12,346 bases of DNA from Actinomycetes bacterium (GCA_025350775.1 JANXXF010000381.1:1-12346), one strand, 5' to 3'; positions 1 through 8,440 are shown, numbered from the stretch's first letter. Notes: generated by a model not told the origin, from the sequence alone. Numbers and translations: made by a program.

Positions 1-1
1 C

Positions 2-400
2 GTCGGCTCGGTGCTCGCCGCGTTCACGCTGACGGGCCGCAGCCAACGCTCGTGGCGGCGGCTCGCGGCGGCGCTCGGCTGCTTCGGCGCGGCCGTCGCG
101 GTGTACGCCCTCTCGCCGGGGCTGTGGCTGGCGCTCCCGGCTCTGGTGATTGCCGGCGCGGGCTTCCTGGCGGCCTCGACGGCCGCCACGACGCGCCTGC
201 TGCTGACGGTGCCGGTCGCCCAGCATGGCCGCTTCATGGCGATCTGGAGCGCGCTCTTCCTCGGCTTCCGCCCGCTCGCCTCGCTCGCCGACGGCGCGAT
301 CGCCTCCGCCAGCGTGCGGATTGCAGCGCTGGTGATGGCGGTGCCGACCATCGCGGCGGCGCTATGGCTGCTCGCGCGGCCGCCCGCCGGCGCCGACTGA
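2..400 (+). CDS. MFS transporter, C-terminal fragment
   Basis: This is the 3' end of an integral membrane protein; the frame is open to the left edge, so the start lies outside the window. About 132 codons are visible, ending in TGA. The sequence alternates long Ala/Leu/Val-rich hydrophobic stretches with short basic loops, consistent with roughly the last three or four transmembrane helices. An early loop carries several Arg residues (SQRSWRR), and the tail ends in a short Arg/Pro-rich segment. The pattern resembles the last helices of 12-helix major facilitator superfamily exporters of the EntS/DUF894 type. No substrate can be read from this part. The gene converges on the minus-strand cupin-like ORF with only 24 bases between the two stops, and I see no clear terminator there. 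Membrane protein is confident; MFS is likely; the substrate is unknown. Confidence 0.7.
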   Translation, partial: VGSVLAAFTLTGRSQRSWRRLAAALGCFGAAVAVYALSPGLWLALPALVIAGAGFLAASTAATTRLLLTVPVAQHGRFMAIWSALFLGFRPLASLADGAIASASVRIAALVMAVPTIAAALWLLARPPAGAD

Positions 401-424
401 GCGGCCGTCGGCCGTCCCTTTCTC

Positions 425-682
425 CTACAGCTCGTTCGCGCCGTTCCACCAGGCGAGCAGCAGGGCGCCGCCCTTCGTCGCGTACCGCCCCGCCACCCGG
501 CCCGCCGGCCGGTAGGCGTAGTCCCACTTCCCGTACTGCTGGCCGCCCGTCTTCAGCTCGCCCGCCAGCACGAACTCCTCGAGCGGGCCGCGCGCCGCGC
601 TGCCCTTGCCGCTCCAGCCGGCCGGCAGGTCGAGCAGGACGAGGCCGCCGCCGGTGACCGTGTTCTCGTGCACCCAGCGCAC
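425..682 (-). CDS. small cupin-like protein, possibly a gene remnant
   Basis: This 85-residue ORF resembles one cupin half-barrel of the ChrR/DUF4437 kind. It has an LPAGW turn, then EEFVLAGEL (roughly residues 35-43) in the place of the usual EE-x-VLxGEL strand, then YAYRPAG and GALLLAWW near the C-terminus. The His residues that normally bind metal in cupin motif 1 are missing: the stretch before EEF reads GKGSAARGPL. A catalytic role is therefore doubtful. The only start codon in the open stretch is GTG at 680-682, and no good SD precedes it. The frame is the same as that of the NmrA-like gene upstream and is closed only by that gene's TGA. It could be a real small single-domain cupin or the remains of a longer one. 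The fold is suggested by motif only; the function is unknown. Confidence 0.45.
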   Translation of the reverse strand: MRWVHENTVTGGGLVLLDLPAGWSGKGSAARGPLEEFVLAGELKTGGQQYGKWDYAYRPAGRVAGRYATKGGALLLAWWNGANEL

Positions 683-778
683 GCGCGCGGACCGAGCGGC
701 GGATGACGACGGGCTTGCAGGGGTGTGTCGGTGGCAGGGTGCTCCCCTTCCCCTGGAGTGACCGGCCGGCCCTACAAC
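683..778. other. gap between NmrA-like and cupin-like genes
   Basis: This 96-base stretch has no gene. On the minus strand it is open in frame with both flanking ORFs, but it reads a Ser/Arg/Pro-rich sequence with no family resemblance and holds no start codon before the GTG at 682. I see no SD, clear promoter or terminator. A 6-bp inverted repeat (CAGGGG at 718-723, CCCCTG at 750-755) with a 26-base loop is too weak to call. Confidence 0.5.
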
Positions 779-1642
779 TCAGGCGCGGAAGAGAGAAGCA
801 TGCTCGCGGGCGAAGGCGGCGAACGTCCGCCCGGGACGGCCGGTGACGTCGGCCACCACCGGCGTCGTCTGGCGGCCGAGCGGCCCCTCGAACAGCGCGG
901 CGAGCCCGACTAGGTCGTCGGCGAGCCACGGCGGGAGGCCCGCGTCGACCATGCCCTGGCGGGCTGCTGCCGGCGGCACGTCGACGTAGGCGACCGGGCG
1001 GCCGCTGGCCGTGGCGAGCGTGGCCGCCGCCTCGGCGTAGGTGAGCGCTTCGGGACCAGAGAGCTCGTACACCTGGCCCGCGTGGCCGCCGTCAACGAGG
1101 CAGCGGGCCGCCACCGCGGCGACGTCGCGGGTGTCGATCAGCGCGACCGGGGCGTCGCCCTGACAGCCGTAGAACACCCCGGCGGCCTTCACCGAGTCGG
1201 CGTAGCGGAGGAAGTTCTGCATGAACGAGCCCGGCCGCAGGCTCGTCCACTCGAGGCCGCTGGCGGCGAGGCGCTCCTCGATGGCCGAGTGCATGCCGAG
1301 GATCGAGATCGGAGAGCCGGCGGCGGTGCCGAGCGCCGAGATCTTGACGACGCGCCGGGCGCCCGCGGCGGCCGCGGCGGCGATCACGTTGCCCTCGCGC
1401 TCGACCTGGCGGTCGTCGTTCACCGAGACGACGAGCACGGCCTCGACGCCGGCGAGCGCTGCAACGAGCGTCTCCGGCCGCGCCTGGTCGCCCTGCACCA
1501 CCTCGCTGCCGGCGGCTGCGAGCGCGGCCGCCGCGGCGCTCGCCGTGTCGCGCACCAGTGCGCGCACCGCGCGCCCTTCGGCCTGCAGCAGCCTGGCCGT
1601 CTCCCCGCCGATCTGGCCGGTCGCCCCCGTGACGAGAATCAT
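779..1642 (-). CDS. NmrA-like / atypical SDR NAD(P)-binding protein
   Basis: This 287-residue protein has a Rossmann fold. The N-terminus reads MILVTGATGQIG, giving the TGxTGxxG dinucleotide-binding loop at residues 5-12. ALVRD follows near the end of beta-2, where NADP is usually selected. Downstream are VVKISALG, SGLEWTSLRPGSFMQNF and YELSGPEALTYAEAA, all typical of the NmrA/QOR2 (YtfG-like) group of atypical SDRs. Members act as NAD(P)H:quinone oxidoreductases, redox sensors or enzymes of unknown substrate. The classical YxxxK pair is not evident, as expected for this group. The ATG at 1640-1642 is chosen because AAGGGGAG lies just upstream and the protein then begins directly with beta-1; the open frame continues further upstream into the SDR gene but lacks family similarity there. 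It follows the SDR gene by 22 bases and is probably co-transcribed. The family is confident; the substrate is not. Confidence 0.85.
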   Translation of the reverse strand: MILVTGATGQIGGETARLLQAEGRAVRALVRDTASAAAAALAAAGSEVVQGDQARPETLVAALAGVEAVLVVSVNDDRQVEREGNVIAAAAAAGARRVVKISALGTAAGSPISILGMHSAIEERLAASGLEWTSLRPGSFMQNFLRYADSVKAAGVFYGCQGDAPVALIDTRDVAAVAARCLVDGGHAGQVYELSGPEALTYAEAAATLATASGRPVAYVDVPPAAARQGMVDAGLPPWLADDLVGLAALFEGPLGRQTTPVVADVTGRPGRTFAAFAREHASLFRA

Positions 1643-1664
1643 CTGCGCTCCCCTTCGCTCGCTG

Positions 1665-2440
1665 TCACCATGCCGTCTGGCCGCCGTCGACCACCAGCGT
1701 GTGCCCGGTGACGAAGCCGGAGGCGGCAGAGGCAAGATAGACGACGGCGCCCTTGAGGTCGTCGGGGCCACCGAAGCGCCCGAGCGGGATGCGAGCCTTC
1801 ATGCCGTCGGCGTGGAGGCCCAGCGAGTGCGTCGCCATGTCGGTGGGGAACCAGCCGGGTGCTATCGCGTTGACGCCGATGCCGTGGCGCGCCCATTTGA
1901 CGGCAAGGTCGCGGGTGAGTGCTATCACCCCGCCCTTGCTCGCGTGGTACACCACCGAGTCGGCGTGCTCGGCCGGCTGCCCGACGAGGCCTGCGATCGA
2001 GGCGATGTTGACGATGCGGCCGCCCGGGCCTTGCTCGATCATCCGCCGCCCCACCGCCTGCGCGAACAGGAAGACACCGGTGAGGTTGACGTCGATCACC
2101 TTGCGCCAGGCGTCGAGCGGGAGATCCTCGGGCGGGGCGCCCCAGGTCGTGCCGGCGTTGTTGACGAGGATGTCGACGCGCCCGAGCTCGGCGACGGTGC
2201 GCTCCACCACGGCCTCGACCGAGACCGGGTCGCGCACGTCGCAGGCCAGCCCGAGCGCGCGCACGCCCAGCTCGCCGCGCAGCTCGGCGGCGGCCCGCTC
2301 GCAGCGGTCGGCCTTGCGCGCGCACAGCACGACGTCAGCGCCGAGCTCGGCGAGGCCCTGCGCGAGCTGGCGGCCGATGCCGGTGCCACCGCCCGTGACG
2401 ATGGCGGCCTTCCCGGTCAGGTCGAAGAGATCGCGCGTGT

Positions 2441-2444
<4 letters not shown>
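1665..2444 (-). CDS. SDR family NAD(P)-dependent oxidoreductase
   Basis: This is a classical short-chain dehydrogenase/reductase of 259 residues, the usual family length. The cofactor loop TGGGTGIG is at residues 17-24, NNAG at 95-98, and the active-site tetrad is N120, S149, Y166 and K170 (YHASK). IAPGW follows, and the C-terminus VVDGGQTAW is typical of FabG-like enzymes. Such enzymes interconvert hydroxyl and keto groups. In this setting a 3-hydroxyacyl-CoA or another alcohol intermediate is plausible but unproven. The start is GTG at 2442-2444, which overlaps the TGA of the acyl-CoA ligase gene in a GTGA junction. A GGAGGA SD lies about ten bases upstream, so translation is probably coupled and the two enzymes likely work together. 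Family and catalytic residues are certain; the substrate is inferred only from neighbours. Confidence 0.93.
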
Positions 2445-4060
<1,616 letters not shown>

Positions 4061-4115
4061 GACGCCCTCCTCTCGACTCGCCGGGAGCGCCCGCGCGAGC
4101 AACTCCGGCTACGCG

Positions 4116-5069
4116 CTAGTGGCGCGGCGCCGTGCGGCCCTGGTCGAGCACGGTCTGCTTCGTGCCGCCGGCGCTCGCGTAGCTGAACGTCGTCTCGAGC
4201 CCGAGCATGCTCTGGATCTCCCGGCCGGCGGCGACGAGGCGCTCGACGTCGACCCCGGTCTCGATGCCCAGCTCGAAGAACATGTGGGCGAGATCCTCGG
4301 TCGAGACGTTGCCGTAGTGGGCCATCCCGTGCGGCATGCGGATGCCGCCGCCGATGCCGCAGATCGAGCCCTCGAAGCGCGTCGCGCCTGCATCCATGGC
4401 GGCCAGGGCGTTGGCGAGCGCCATCCCGTTGGTGTTGTGCAGGTGGATGCCCAGCGGCAGCTCGGGCCAGTGCTCGCGGATGAGCGAGAACGTGCGGTGC
4501 ACCTTGCGCGGGCCGTCGAGGCCGACGCTGGTGGCGAGGTAGAACTCGTCGATGCCGCTCGCGCGCATCTGCTCGATCATCTCGATGATGCGGCTCTCGG
4601 GCAGCTCACCCTCGTACGGGCAGAACATGCAGACGCCGATGGCCATCACCATCGGGATGCCGGCGTCCTGGGCGACCTTCGCCATCTCAGCCGCCTCGGT
4701 GAGGTTCTCGTCGACCGTCATGTTCGAGTTCTTGCGGTTGTACGACTCGCTCGCCGTGATCAGCCCGAGGATCTCGTCCACGCCCGAGGCCACGGCGCGC
4801 TCGGCGCCCCTGCGGTTCGGGCAGAGCGCGCGATATACCACGCCCGGCTTGCGGCGGATGAGCTTGAACACCTCTTCCCCGTCGGCGAGCTGCGGAATGT
4901 ACGACGGCCTGACGAAGCCGGTGACCTCGATCTTGCGCAGCCCCGCGTCGGCCAGGATCTCGACCATTCGCGCCTTGACAGCGGCCGGGTAGATCTCGGT
5001 CAGGCTCTGCAGGCCGTCACGCGGGCCGACCTCGACAAGCGTCACCGCTGGGGGGAACTCGATGCTCAA
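4116..5069 (-). CDS. HMG-CoA lyase-like DRE-TIM metallolyase
   Basis: This 317-residue protein matches hydroxymethylglutaryl-CoA lyase, which splits HMG-CoA into acetoacetate and acetyl-CoA in leucine breakdown. It has EVGPRDGLQ with R17 and D18, VTGFVRP, CMFCPYEGE (147-155), the metal-binding HLH pair H209/H211, GMALANALAAMDAGATRFEGS and GNVSTEDL with N254. One key feature is absent. The flexible loop that reads GGLGGCPYAxGASGN in known enzymes reads CGIGGG, then IRMPHGMAHYGN, here. The catalytic Cys (C266 in the human enzyme) aligns with Gly242, and the loop is about three residues longer. The lyase fold is certain, but true HMG-CoA activity is doubtful and a related C-C lyase substrate is possible. 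The start is TTG at 5067-5069, supported by GAGGAGA six bases upstream and the lack of another nearby start. It is probably first in its transcript and is followed by the AlkK-type ligase. Confidence 0.82.
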   Translation of the reverse strand: MSIEFPPAVTLVEVGPRDGLQSLTEIYPAAVKARMVEILADAGLRKIEVTGFVRPSYIPQLADGEEVFKLIRRKPGVVYRALCPNRRGAERAVASGVDEILGLITASESYNRKNSNMTVDENLTEAAEMAKVAQDAGIPMVMAIGVCMFCPYEGELPESRIIEMIEQMRASGIDEFYLATSVGLDGPRKVHRTFSLIREHWPELPLGIHLHNTNGMALANALAAMDAGATRFEGSICGIGGGIRMPHGMAHYGNVSTEDLAHMFFELGIETGVDVERLVAAGREIQSMLGLETTFSYASAGGTKQTVLDQGRTAPRH

Positions 5070-5140
5070 ATCCGTCTCCTCGTTCGTGCGCGGGCGGCTG
5101 GTATCCCGCCCGGCAATGGTCGTGCCCCGTGGGCGGGGCG

Positions 5141-5146
5141 ATCATA
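5141..5146 (-). promoter_or_regulatory. candidate -10 box upstream of the lyase gene
   Basis: On the minus strand this reads TATGAT, one base from the TATAAT consensus, in a locally AT-richer spot of a GC-rich gap. It would give a leader of roughly 65 nt before the TTG start at 5069. I find no TTGACA-like -35 at 16-18 bases; tandem repeats occupy that position, which suggests an activator-dependent promoter. A short GCCCC/GGGGC hairpin (5124-5139) falls near the expected transcript start. Confidence 0.4.
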
Positions 5147-5152
5147 GCTCAC

Positions 5153-5209
5153 TCGAAACGGGCGCCGGCCCGGTTCGAAACGGGCGCCTGCCCGGTTCGG
5201 AGCGGGCGA
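5153..5209. repeat. 22-bp tandem repeat, 2 full copies plus a partial one
   Basis: Copy 1 is 5153-5174 and copy 2 is 5175-5196. They begin TCGAAACGGGCGCC and TCGAAACGGGCGCCT, end in GCCCGGT and differ at one position. A degenerate partial third copy (TCGGAGCGGGCGA) runs to about 5209. The period of 22 bp is close to two helical turns, so the copies face the same side of the DNA. They lie directly upstream of the candidate -10 box of the lyase gene and just downstream of the cysteine hydrolase stop. Operator sites for a regulator are the most likely role; a simple slippage duplication is the alternative. Confidence 0.75.
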
Positions 5210-5237
5210 ACTCCGCGCGCCGATTCACAGCCAGCCT

Positions 5238-5945
5238 CTAGCCGGCGACCCCTACCGGCACGGCCGCGCCGATCTTCTCGAGCACCGCGTCGGTCGTCGT
5301 CACCGTGCCGTACAGCCGCGGCACGACCGTCAGCGTGGCCTCGTGCATCTCGGGGCTGTCGGCGGCGCAGGCGTCCTCGACGAGGAAGCAGTTGTAGCCG
5401 TAGCTCGCGGCATCGCGCAGCGTGTGCTCGACGCACATGTTCGTCGAGTTGCCGGTGAAGATGAGCGTGTCGACGCCGTACGCCTTGGACAGGACGATGT
5501 CGATCGGCGTCGAGGTGAACGCGCTCGGCGTGAGCTTGTTGAAGACGCGCTCGGTCGGCAGCGGCTTCAGCTCGTCGACGATCTCGTGCTCGCGCAGGCC
5601 GACGCGGTTGCTGGTCGAGCGGCAGAGCTCCCGCATCTGCAGGGTGAGGTCGGAGTAGTCGGCGACCTCGGAGCCGTAGGTGAGGAAGACGCAGCGCAGG
5701 CCGCGTGCGCGGAACGCGTCGAGCAGTCGCTTGCTGTTGGGCACGACCAGCTGTTCGATGCGCGAGTAGCGGTACTCGGCCTCCTCCAGCCGGCCCTGCG
5801 AGGCAAGCAGGGCTCCGAGGCCCGTCTCGCGCGTGCCGGTTGCGTACTGGATGTCGACCACCACGAGGCATGTCCGCGCCGGGTCGATCTCGGTCTGCGG
5901 CGTGTAGATCGCGACGTAGTCCTCGCGCATGGAACCGGTGCTCAT
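5238..5945 (-). CDS. isochorismatase-family cysteine hydrolase
   Basis: This 235-residue enzyme has the isochorismatase-like fold. The catalytic triad is visible: D31 in VVVDIQ, K137 in FNKLTPSAF, and C171 in NSTNMCVEHT. The region after the Cys (TLRDAASYGYNCFLVEDACAA) is typical of the amidase branch, which includes N-carbamoylsarcosine amidase, ureidoacrylate hydrolase and nicotinamidase-like enzymes. Hydrolysis of an amide or carbamoyl group is therefore more likely than true isochorismatase chemistry. The ATG at 5943-5945 is preceded by GAGGAGACAACG, a good SD at about six bases. The gene is separated from the acyl-CoA synthetase upstream by 97 bases and from the lyase gene downstream by 168 bases, so it may be a separate or partly separate unit. 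A small GGCGC-GTT-GCGCC inverted repeat (5964-5976) lies just before its SD. Family and triad are confident; the substrate is unknown. Confidence 0.9.
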   Translation of the reverse strand: MSTGSMREDYVAIYTPQTEIDPARTCLVVVDIQYATGTRETGLGALLASQGRLEEAEYRYSRIEQLVVPNSKRLLDAFRARGLRCVFLTYGSEVADYSDLTLQMRELCRSTSNRVGLREHEIVDELKPLPTERVFNKLTPSAFTSTPIDIVLSKAYGVDTLIFTGNSTNMCVEHTLRDAASYGYNCFLVEDACAADSPEMHEATLTVVPRLYGTVTTTDAVLEKIGAAVPVGVAG

Positions 5946-6042
5946 CGTTGTCTCCTCGGGAAGGGCGCGTTGCGCCGGGTGACCGTCGCGGACGCCGACG
6001 ACGACGCCGAGAAGGTACCAGCGCCCGTCGGCAGCTCGCGAC

Positions 6043-7665
6043 CTAGGCGGGCCCGACTTCGGCCTTGCGGGCGTCCTCGGCCTCGCGCAGCTCGATCCGC
6101 CGGATCTTGCCGGTGAGCGTCTTCGGCAGGTCGCTGACGAACTCGATCTCGCGCGGGTACGCGTACGCGGAGAGCTTGCCGCGCACCAGCGCCTTCAGTT
6201 CGCGCTCGAGCTCGGCGGTCGGCTCGCAGCCGTCGGCGAGCCGCACGAACGCCTTGACGATGTGGCCGCGCAGCGCATCCGGCGACGCCACCGCGGCCGC
6301 CTCGACGACGGCTGGGTGCTCGACCAGCGCCGACTCGACCTCGAACGGGCCGATGCGGTAGCCGGCCGAGATGATCACGTCGTCGTTGCGGCCCTCGTAC
6401 CAGACGTAGCCGTCCTCGTCGATGCGCGCGACGTCCTTCGTGTGGAACCACTCGCCGCCGAACACCTCCTCGGTGTCGGCCGGCCGGTTCCAGTAGCCAA
6501 GCGGGTAGTGCGGGTTGGAGCGGGCGCGCAGGCACAGCTCGCCGGCCTCGCCTTGCGGCACCGGCTGCTCGTCCTCGTCCAGCAGGGCGACGTCCCAGCC
6601 GGGCAGCGGCTTGCCCATCGAGCCGCGCCGCACCGGCAGCGTCGGGAAGTTGCCGCACAGCGGATAGCTCTCGGAGAGCCCGTAGAAGTCGAACACCTCG
6701 ATGCCGAACTGGCCGTGGAACCAGCGGATCACCTCGGGGTTGAGCGGCTCGCCGGCCGAGCAGGCGATGCGCAGGTCGATGCCGGGGTAGCGTGCTGCGA
6801 CGTCGCCGAGCGCGGCCATCGCCCGCAACGCCGTCGGCGTCGCGAACAGGTTGCGCACCCCGTACTTCTCGACCAGGTAGAGCGTCTGCGCGGGGTCGTA
6901 GCCGCCCTGCCGCGAGAACACGGCGACCGGATTGCCGAGGCGCAGCGGCGCCAGCAGCGGCACGATCCCCGCGATCCAGGCCCACTCGCCGGTCGAGTGG
7001 AATAGCTCGCCCGGTTGCAGGTCGTGGATGAGCTCGAACTCGTTGTGCGCGAGCAGGTAGCGGTGGGCGTGCAGGATGCCCTTGGCGAGGCCGGTCGTGC
7101 CGGAGGTGTAGTAGAGCTGCGCCGGGGTCTCGGGCGAGGTGTCGACGGTGGCGAAGCGGTCGGATGCGGCGGCGATGTCGCGCCCCAGCTCGCCGTCCAC
7201 GACGAGGATCTGCTCGAGCTCGGGCAGCTCGCCGCGCAGGCGCTCGATCCGCTCGCGGTTGGCCTCGTCCGTGACGATCACCCTGGCCCCGGCGTCGCGG
7301 AGGCGGTGCGCCACGCCGTCGTCGCCGTAGAGCACGGAGAGCGAGAGCAGGATGGCGGCCATGCGGTACGCGGCGATGAACGTCGCGCACGTCTCGGGCA
7401 GCGGTGGCAGCATCACCGCGACGCGGTCGCCCTGCCCCACCCCGGCCGCCGTTAGCACGTTGGCGATGCGGTTGGAGAGGCCGGCGAGGTCGCCGAAGGT
7501 GAGGACGCGCTCGGTGCCCTGCCAGTCCTCCCACAGCATCGCGACCGCGGTGGGGTCGTGCCGGTCGACGACGTCGACGGCGATGTTGTAGCGCTCCGGC
7601 ACCTCCCAGCGGAAGTCCCGGCACATCTCCTCGTACGGGGCGACCGGCCAGCGGCGCAGCGACAT
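6043..7665 (-). CDS. medium-chain acyl-CoA synthetase-like (AMP-forming)
   Basis: This 540-residue ANL-superfamily ligase is closest in layout to medium-chain acyl-CoA synthetases and acetyl-CoA synthetase-like proteins. Motifs are the P-loop TSGTTGLAKG (187-196), STGEWAWIAG (224-233), FDFYGLSES (325-333), the conserved Asp in FHTKD (411), GRNDDVIISAGYRIGPFEVE (425-444) and the catalytic Lys in KTLTGK (520). The A5 motif reads GLSE where most medium-chain enzymes have GQTE, an unusual acid-pocket-adjacent change. The ATG at 7663-7665 begins one base after the TAG of the upstream glutaredoxin-DinB gene, and its SD (GAGGAGGT) lies inside the last codons of that gene. Translation is therefore probably coupled to it. 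It would make a CoA thioester of a small or medium acid; the acid cannot be read from sequence. It is clearly distinct from the AlkK-type ligase in the same region. Confidence 0.92.
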   Translation of the reverse strand: MSLRRWPVAPYEEMCRDFRWEVPERYNIAVDVVDRHDPTAVAMLWEDWQGTERVLTFGDLAGLSNRIANVLTAAGVGQGDRVAVMLPPLPETCATFIAAYRMAAILLSLSVLYGDDGVAHRLRDAGARVIVTDEANRERIERLRGELPELEQILVVDGELGRDIAAASDRFATVDTSPETPAQLYYTSGTTGLAKGILHAHRYLLAHNEFELIHDLQPGELFHSTGEWAWIAGIVPLLAPLRLGNPVAVFSRQGGYDPAQTLYLVEKYGVRNLFATPTALRAMAALGDVAARYPGIDLRIACSAGEPLNPEVIRWFHGQFGIEVFDFYGLSESYPLCGNFPTLPVRRGSMGKPLPGWDVALLDEDEQPVPQGEAGELCLRARSNPHYPLGYWNRPADTEEVFGGEWFHTKDVARIDEDGYVWYEGRNDDVIISAGYRIGPFEVESALVEHPAVVEAAAVASPDALRGHIVKAFVRLADGCEPTAELERELKALVRGKLSAYAYPREIEFVSDLPKTLTGKIRRIELREAEDARKAEVGPA

Positions 7666-7666
7666 C

Positions 7667-8434
7667 CTAGAAGACCTCCTCGGGCAGCTCGAGATCGGCG
7701 AGCGCCTCGATTCTGAACGAACCGGGCAGCTCGCTGCCCCTGCCGGCGAGGACTGCCTTGAGCTGGCGGTAGTGGAAGGCGGCATGCCAGCGCTGTGCGA
7801 TGAGCAGCGTGGTCACGTCGAGGTCGCCGCGCAGCGTCGTCACCGGTCGCGAGCCGGCGCCCGCCAGCAGCTCGTCGGCCCCGAGCAGCCAGCCCTGGAA
7901 TTCTGTGGCGATCGTCGAGGCATAGGCCACCGCCGCGGGGGCGCCGTCGAGGACGGCCTCACGAGCGTCGTCGTCGTCGGGGTTCCAGGGGAAGGCGCCG
8001 TGCTCGACCGCAGCGGGGATCAGCGTGATCGGGTGGAAAGTGTTGCAGGTGAGGTTGCGCAGCGTGCGGCCACGGGACGGCGTCGGCGCGCAGATCGTCT
8101 CCCAGTCGAGCAGGCGCAGGTGGTCGACCCAGGCGTCAAGGATCGTGGAGAGATCCCAGGCGAGCCGGAGCCCATCGCCGGCGGCGCCGGCACCGCCACT
8201 GCCGCCGGCCAGCCCCAGCAGCGAGGCGATCTGTGACGGGTGCATGATCGCGGAGGCGACGCCGTCGACCTCGAGCGAGGGGATGGTCGGCTTGCCGGCC
8301 GCCTCCCAGCGCGCGCGGCCCTCCGGGTCTCGGGCATTGACGGAGTCGAACGTGATTCCCTGGGCGCCAAGGAACTCCTTGGCCGCGGCACAGGACGCTC
8401 AGGCGGGTTGCCAGAACAGCGCGATGCGTGACAT
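7667..8434 (-). CDS. Sec-containing glutaredoxin-DinB fusion (predicted selenoprotein)
   Basis: Read with the TGA at 8399-8401 as selenocysteine, this gene gives 255 residues. The N-terminal domain is thioredoxin-fold: beta-1 SRIALFWQP, then A11-U12-A13-S14-C15 (a UxxC redox motif), KEFL at 19-22, and TIP with cis-Pro at P52. After a Gly/Ala linker (about 76-86) comes a helical domain of about 165 residues resembling DinB/mycothiol-dependent enzymes, with likely metal ligands H134 (NTFHP) and H217/H221 (WHAAFH). Cys versions of this fusion occur in bacteria, as I recall; the Sec version is the novelty. Without readthrough the product would be an 11-residue peptide. The ATG at 8432-8434 sits four residues before beta-1, as in the family; its SD is weak. 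The downstream ligase starts one base after the stop. A sequencing error (TGC read as TGA) or a recent pseudogene are alternatives, but the SECIS-like hairpin argues against both. Confidence 0.8.
8366..8383 (-). promoter_or_regulatory. predicted bacterial SECIS element
   Basis: On the minus strand, 15 nt after the TGA, there is a perfect 7-bp stem GCCAAGG/CCTTGGC closed by the loop AGTT. The loop begins 22 nt after the TGA, and G is its second base. As I recall the published bacterial SECIS consensus, it asks for a short stem, a small apical loop with G in the first two positions, and about 16-37 nt from UGA to loop; this fits all three. The stem spans codons for AKEFLG. It uses CTT for Leu, an uncommon choice in such GC-rich DNA; CTC or CTG would break the pairing. 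Confidence 0.75.
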
Positions 8435-8440
8435 GTCCCG

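Noticed and set aside
718..755. CAGGGG/CCCCTG inverted repeat as a terminator
   Set aside because: Only 6 bp of stem with a 26-base loop and no T-run.
425..1642. Read-through of the NmrA-like gene's TGA (779-781) into the in-frame cupin-like ORF
   Set aside because: The 32 codons between them resemble no protein family, no SECIS-like stem follows the TGA, and the NmrA-like protein ends at its usual place.
6012..6017. TACCTT (minus strand) as a -10 box for the cysteine hydrolase gene
   Set aside because: It fits TAnnnT but has no -35 at 16-18 bases; the match is too weak to list.
7667..8245. A separate DinB-like gene starting at the ATG at 8245
   Set aside because: That ATG lies after the thioredoxin-fold domain, has no good SD, and the frame upstream encodes a coherent redox domain up to the TGA; a read-through selenoprotein explains more.
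8366..8434. Frameshift or nonsense mutation (pseudogene) instead of selenocysteine
   Set aside because: The frame is the same on both sides of the TGA, no other stop appears, the TGA falls exactly at the redox Cys, and a well-placed stem-loop follows. A TGC-to-TGA sequencing error stays possible but does not explain the hairpin.
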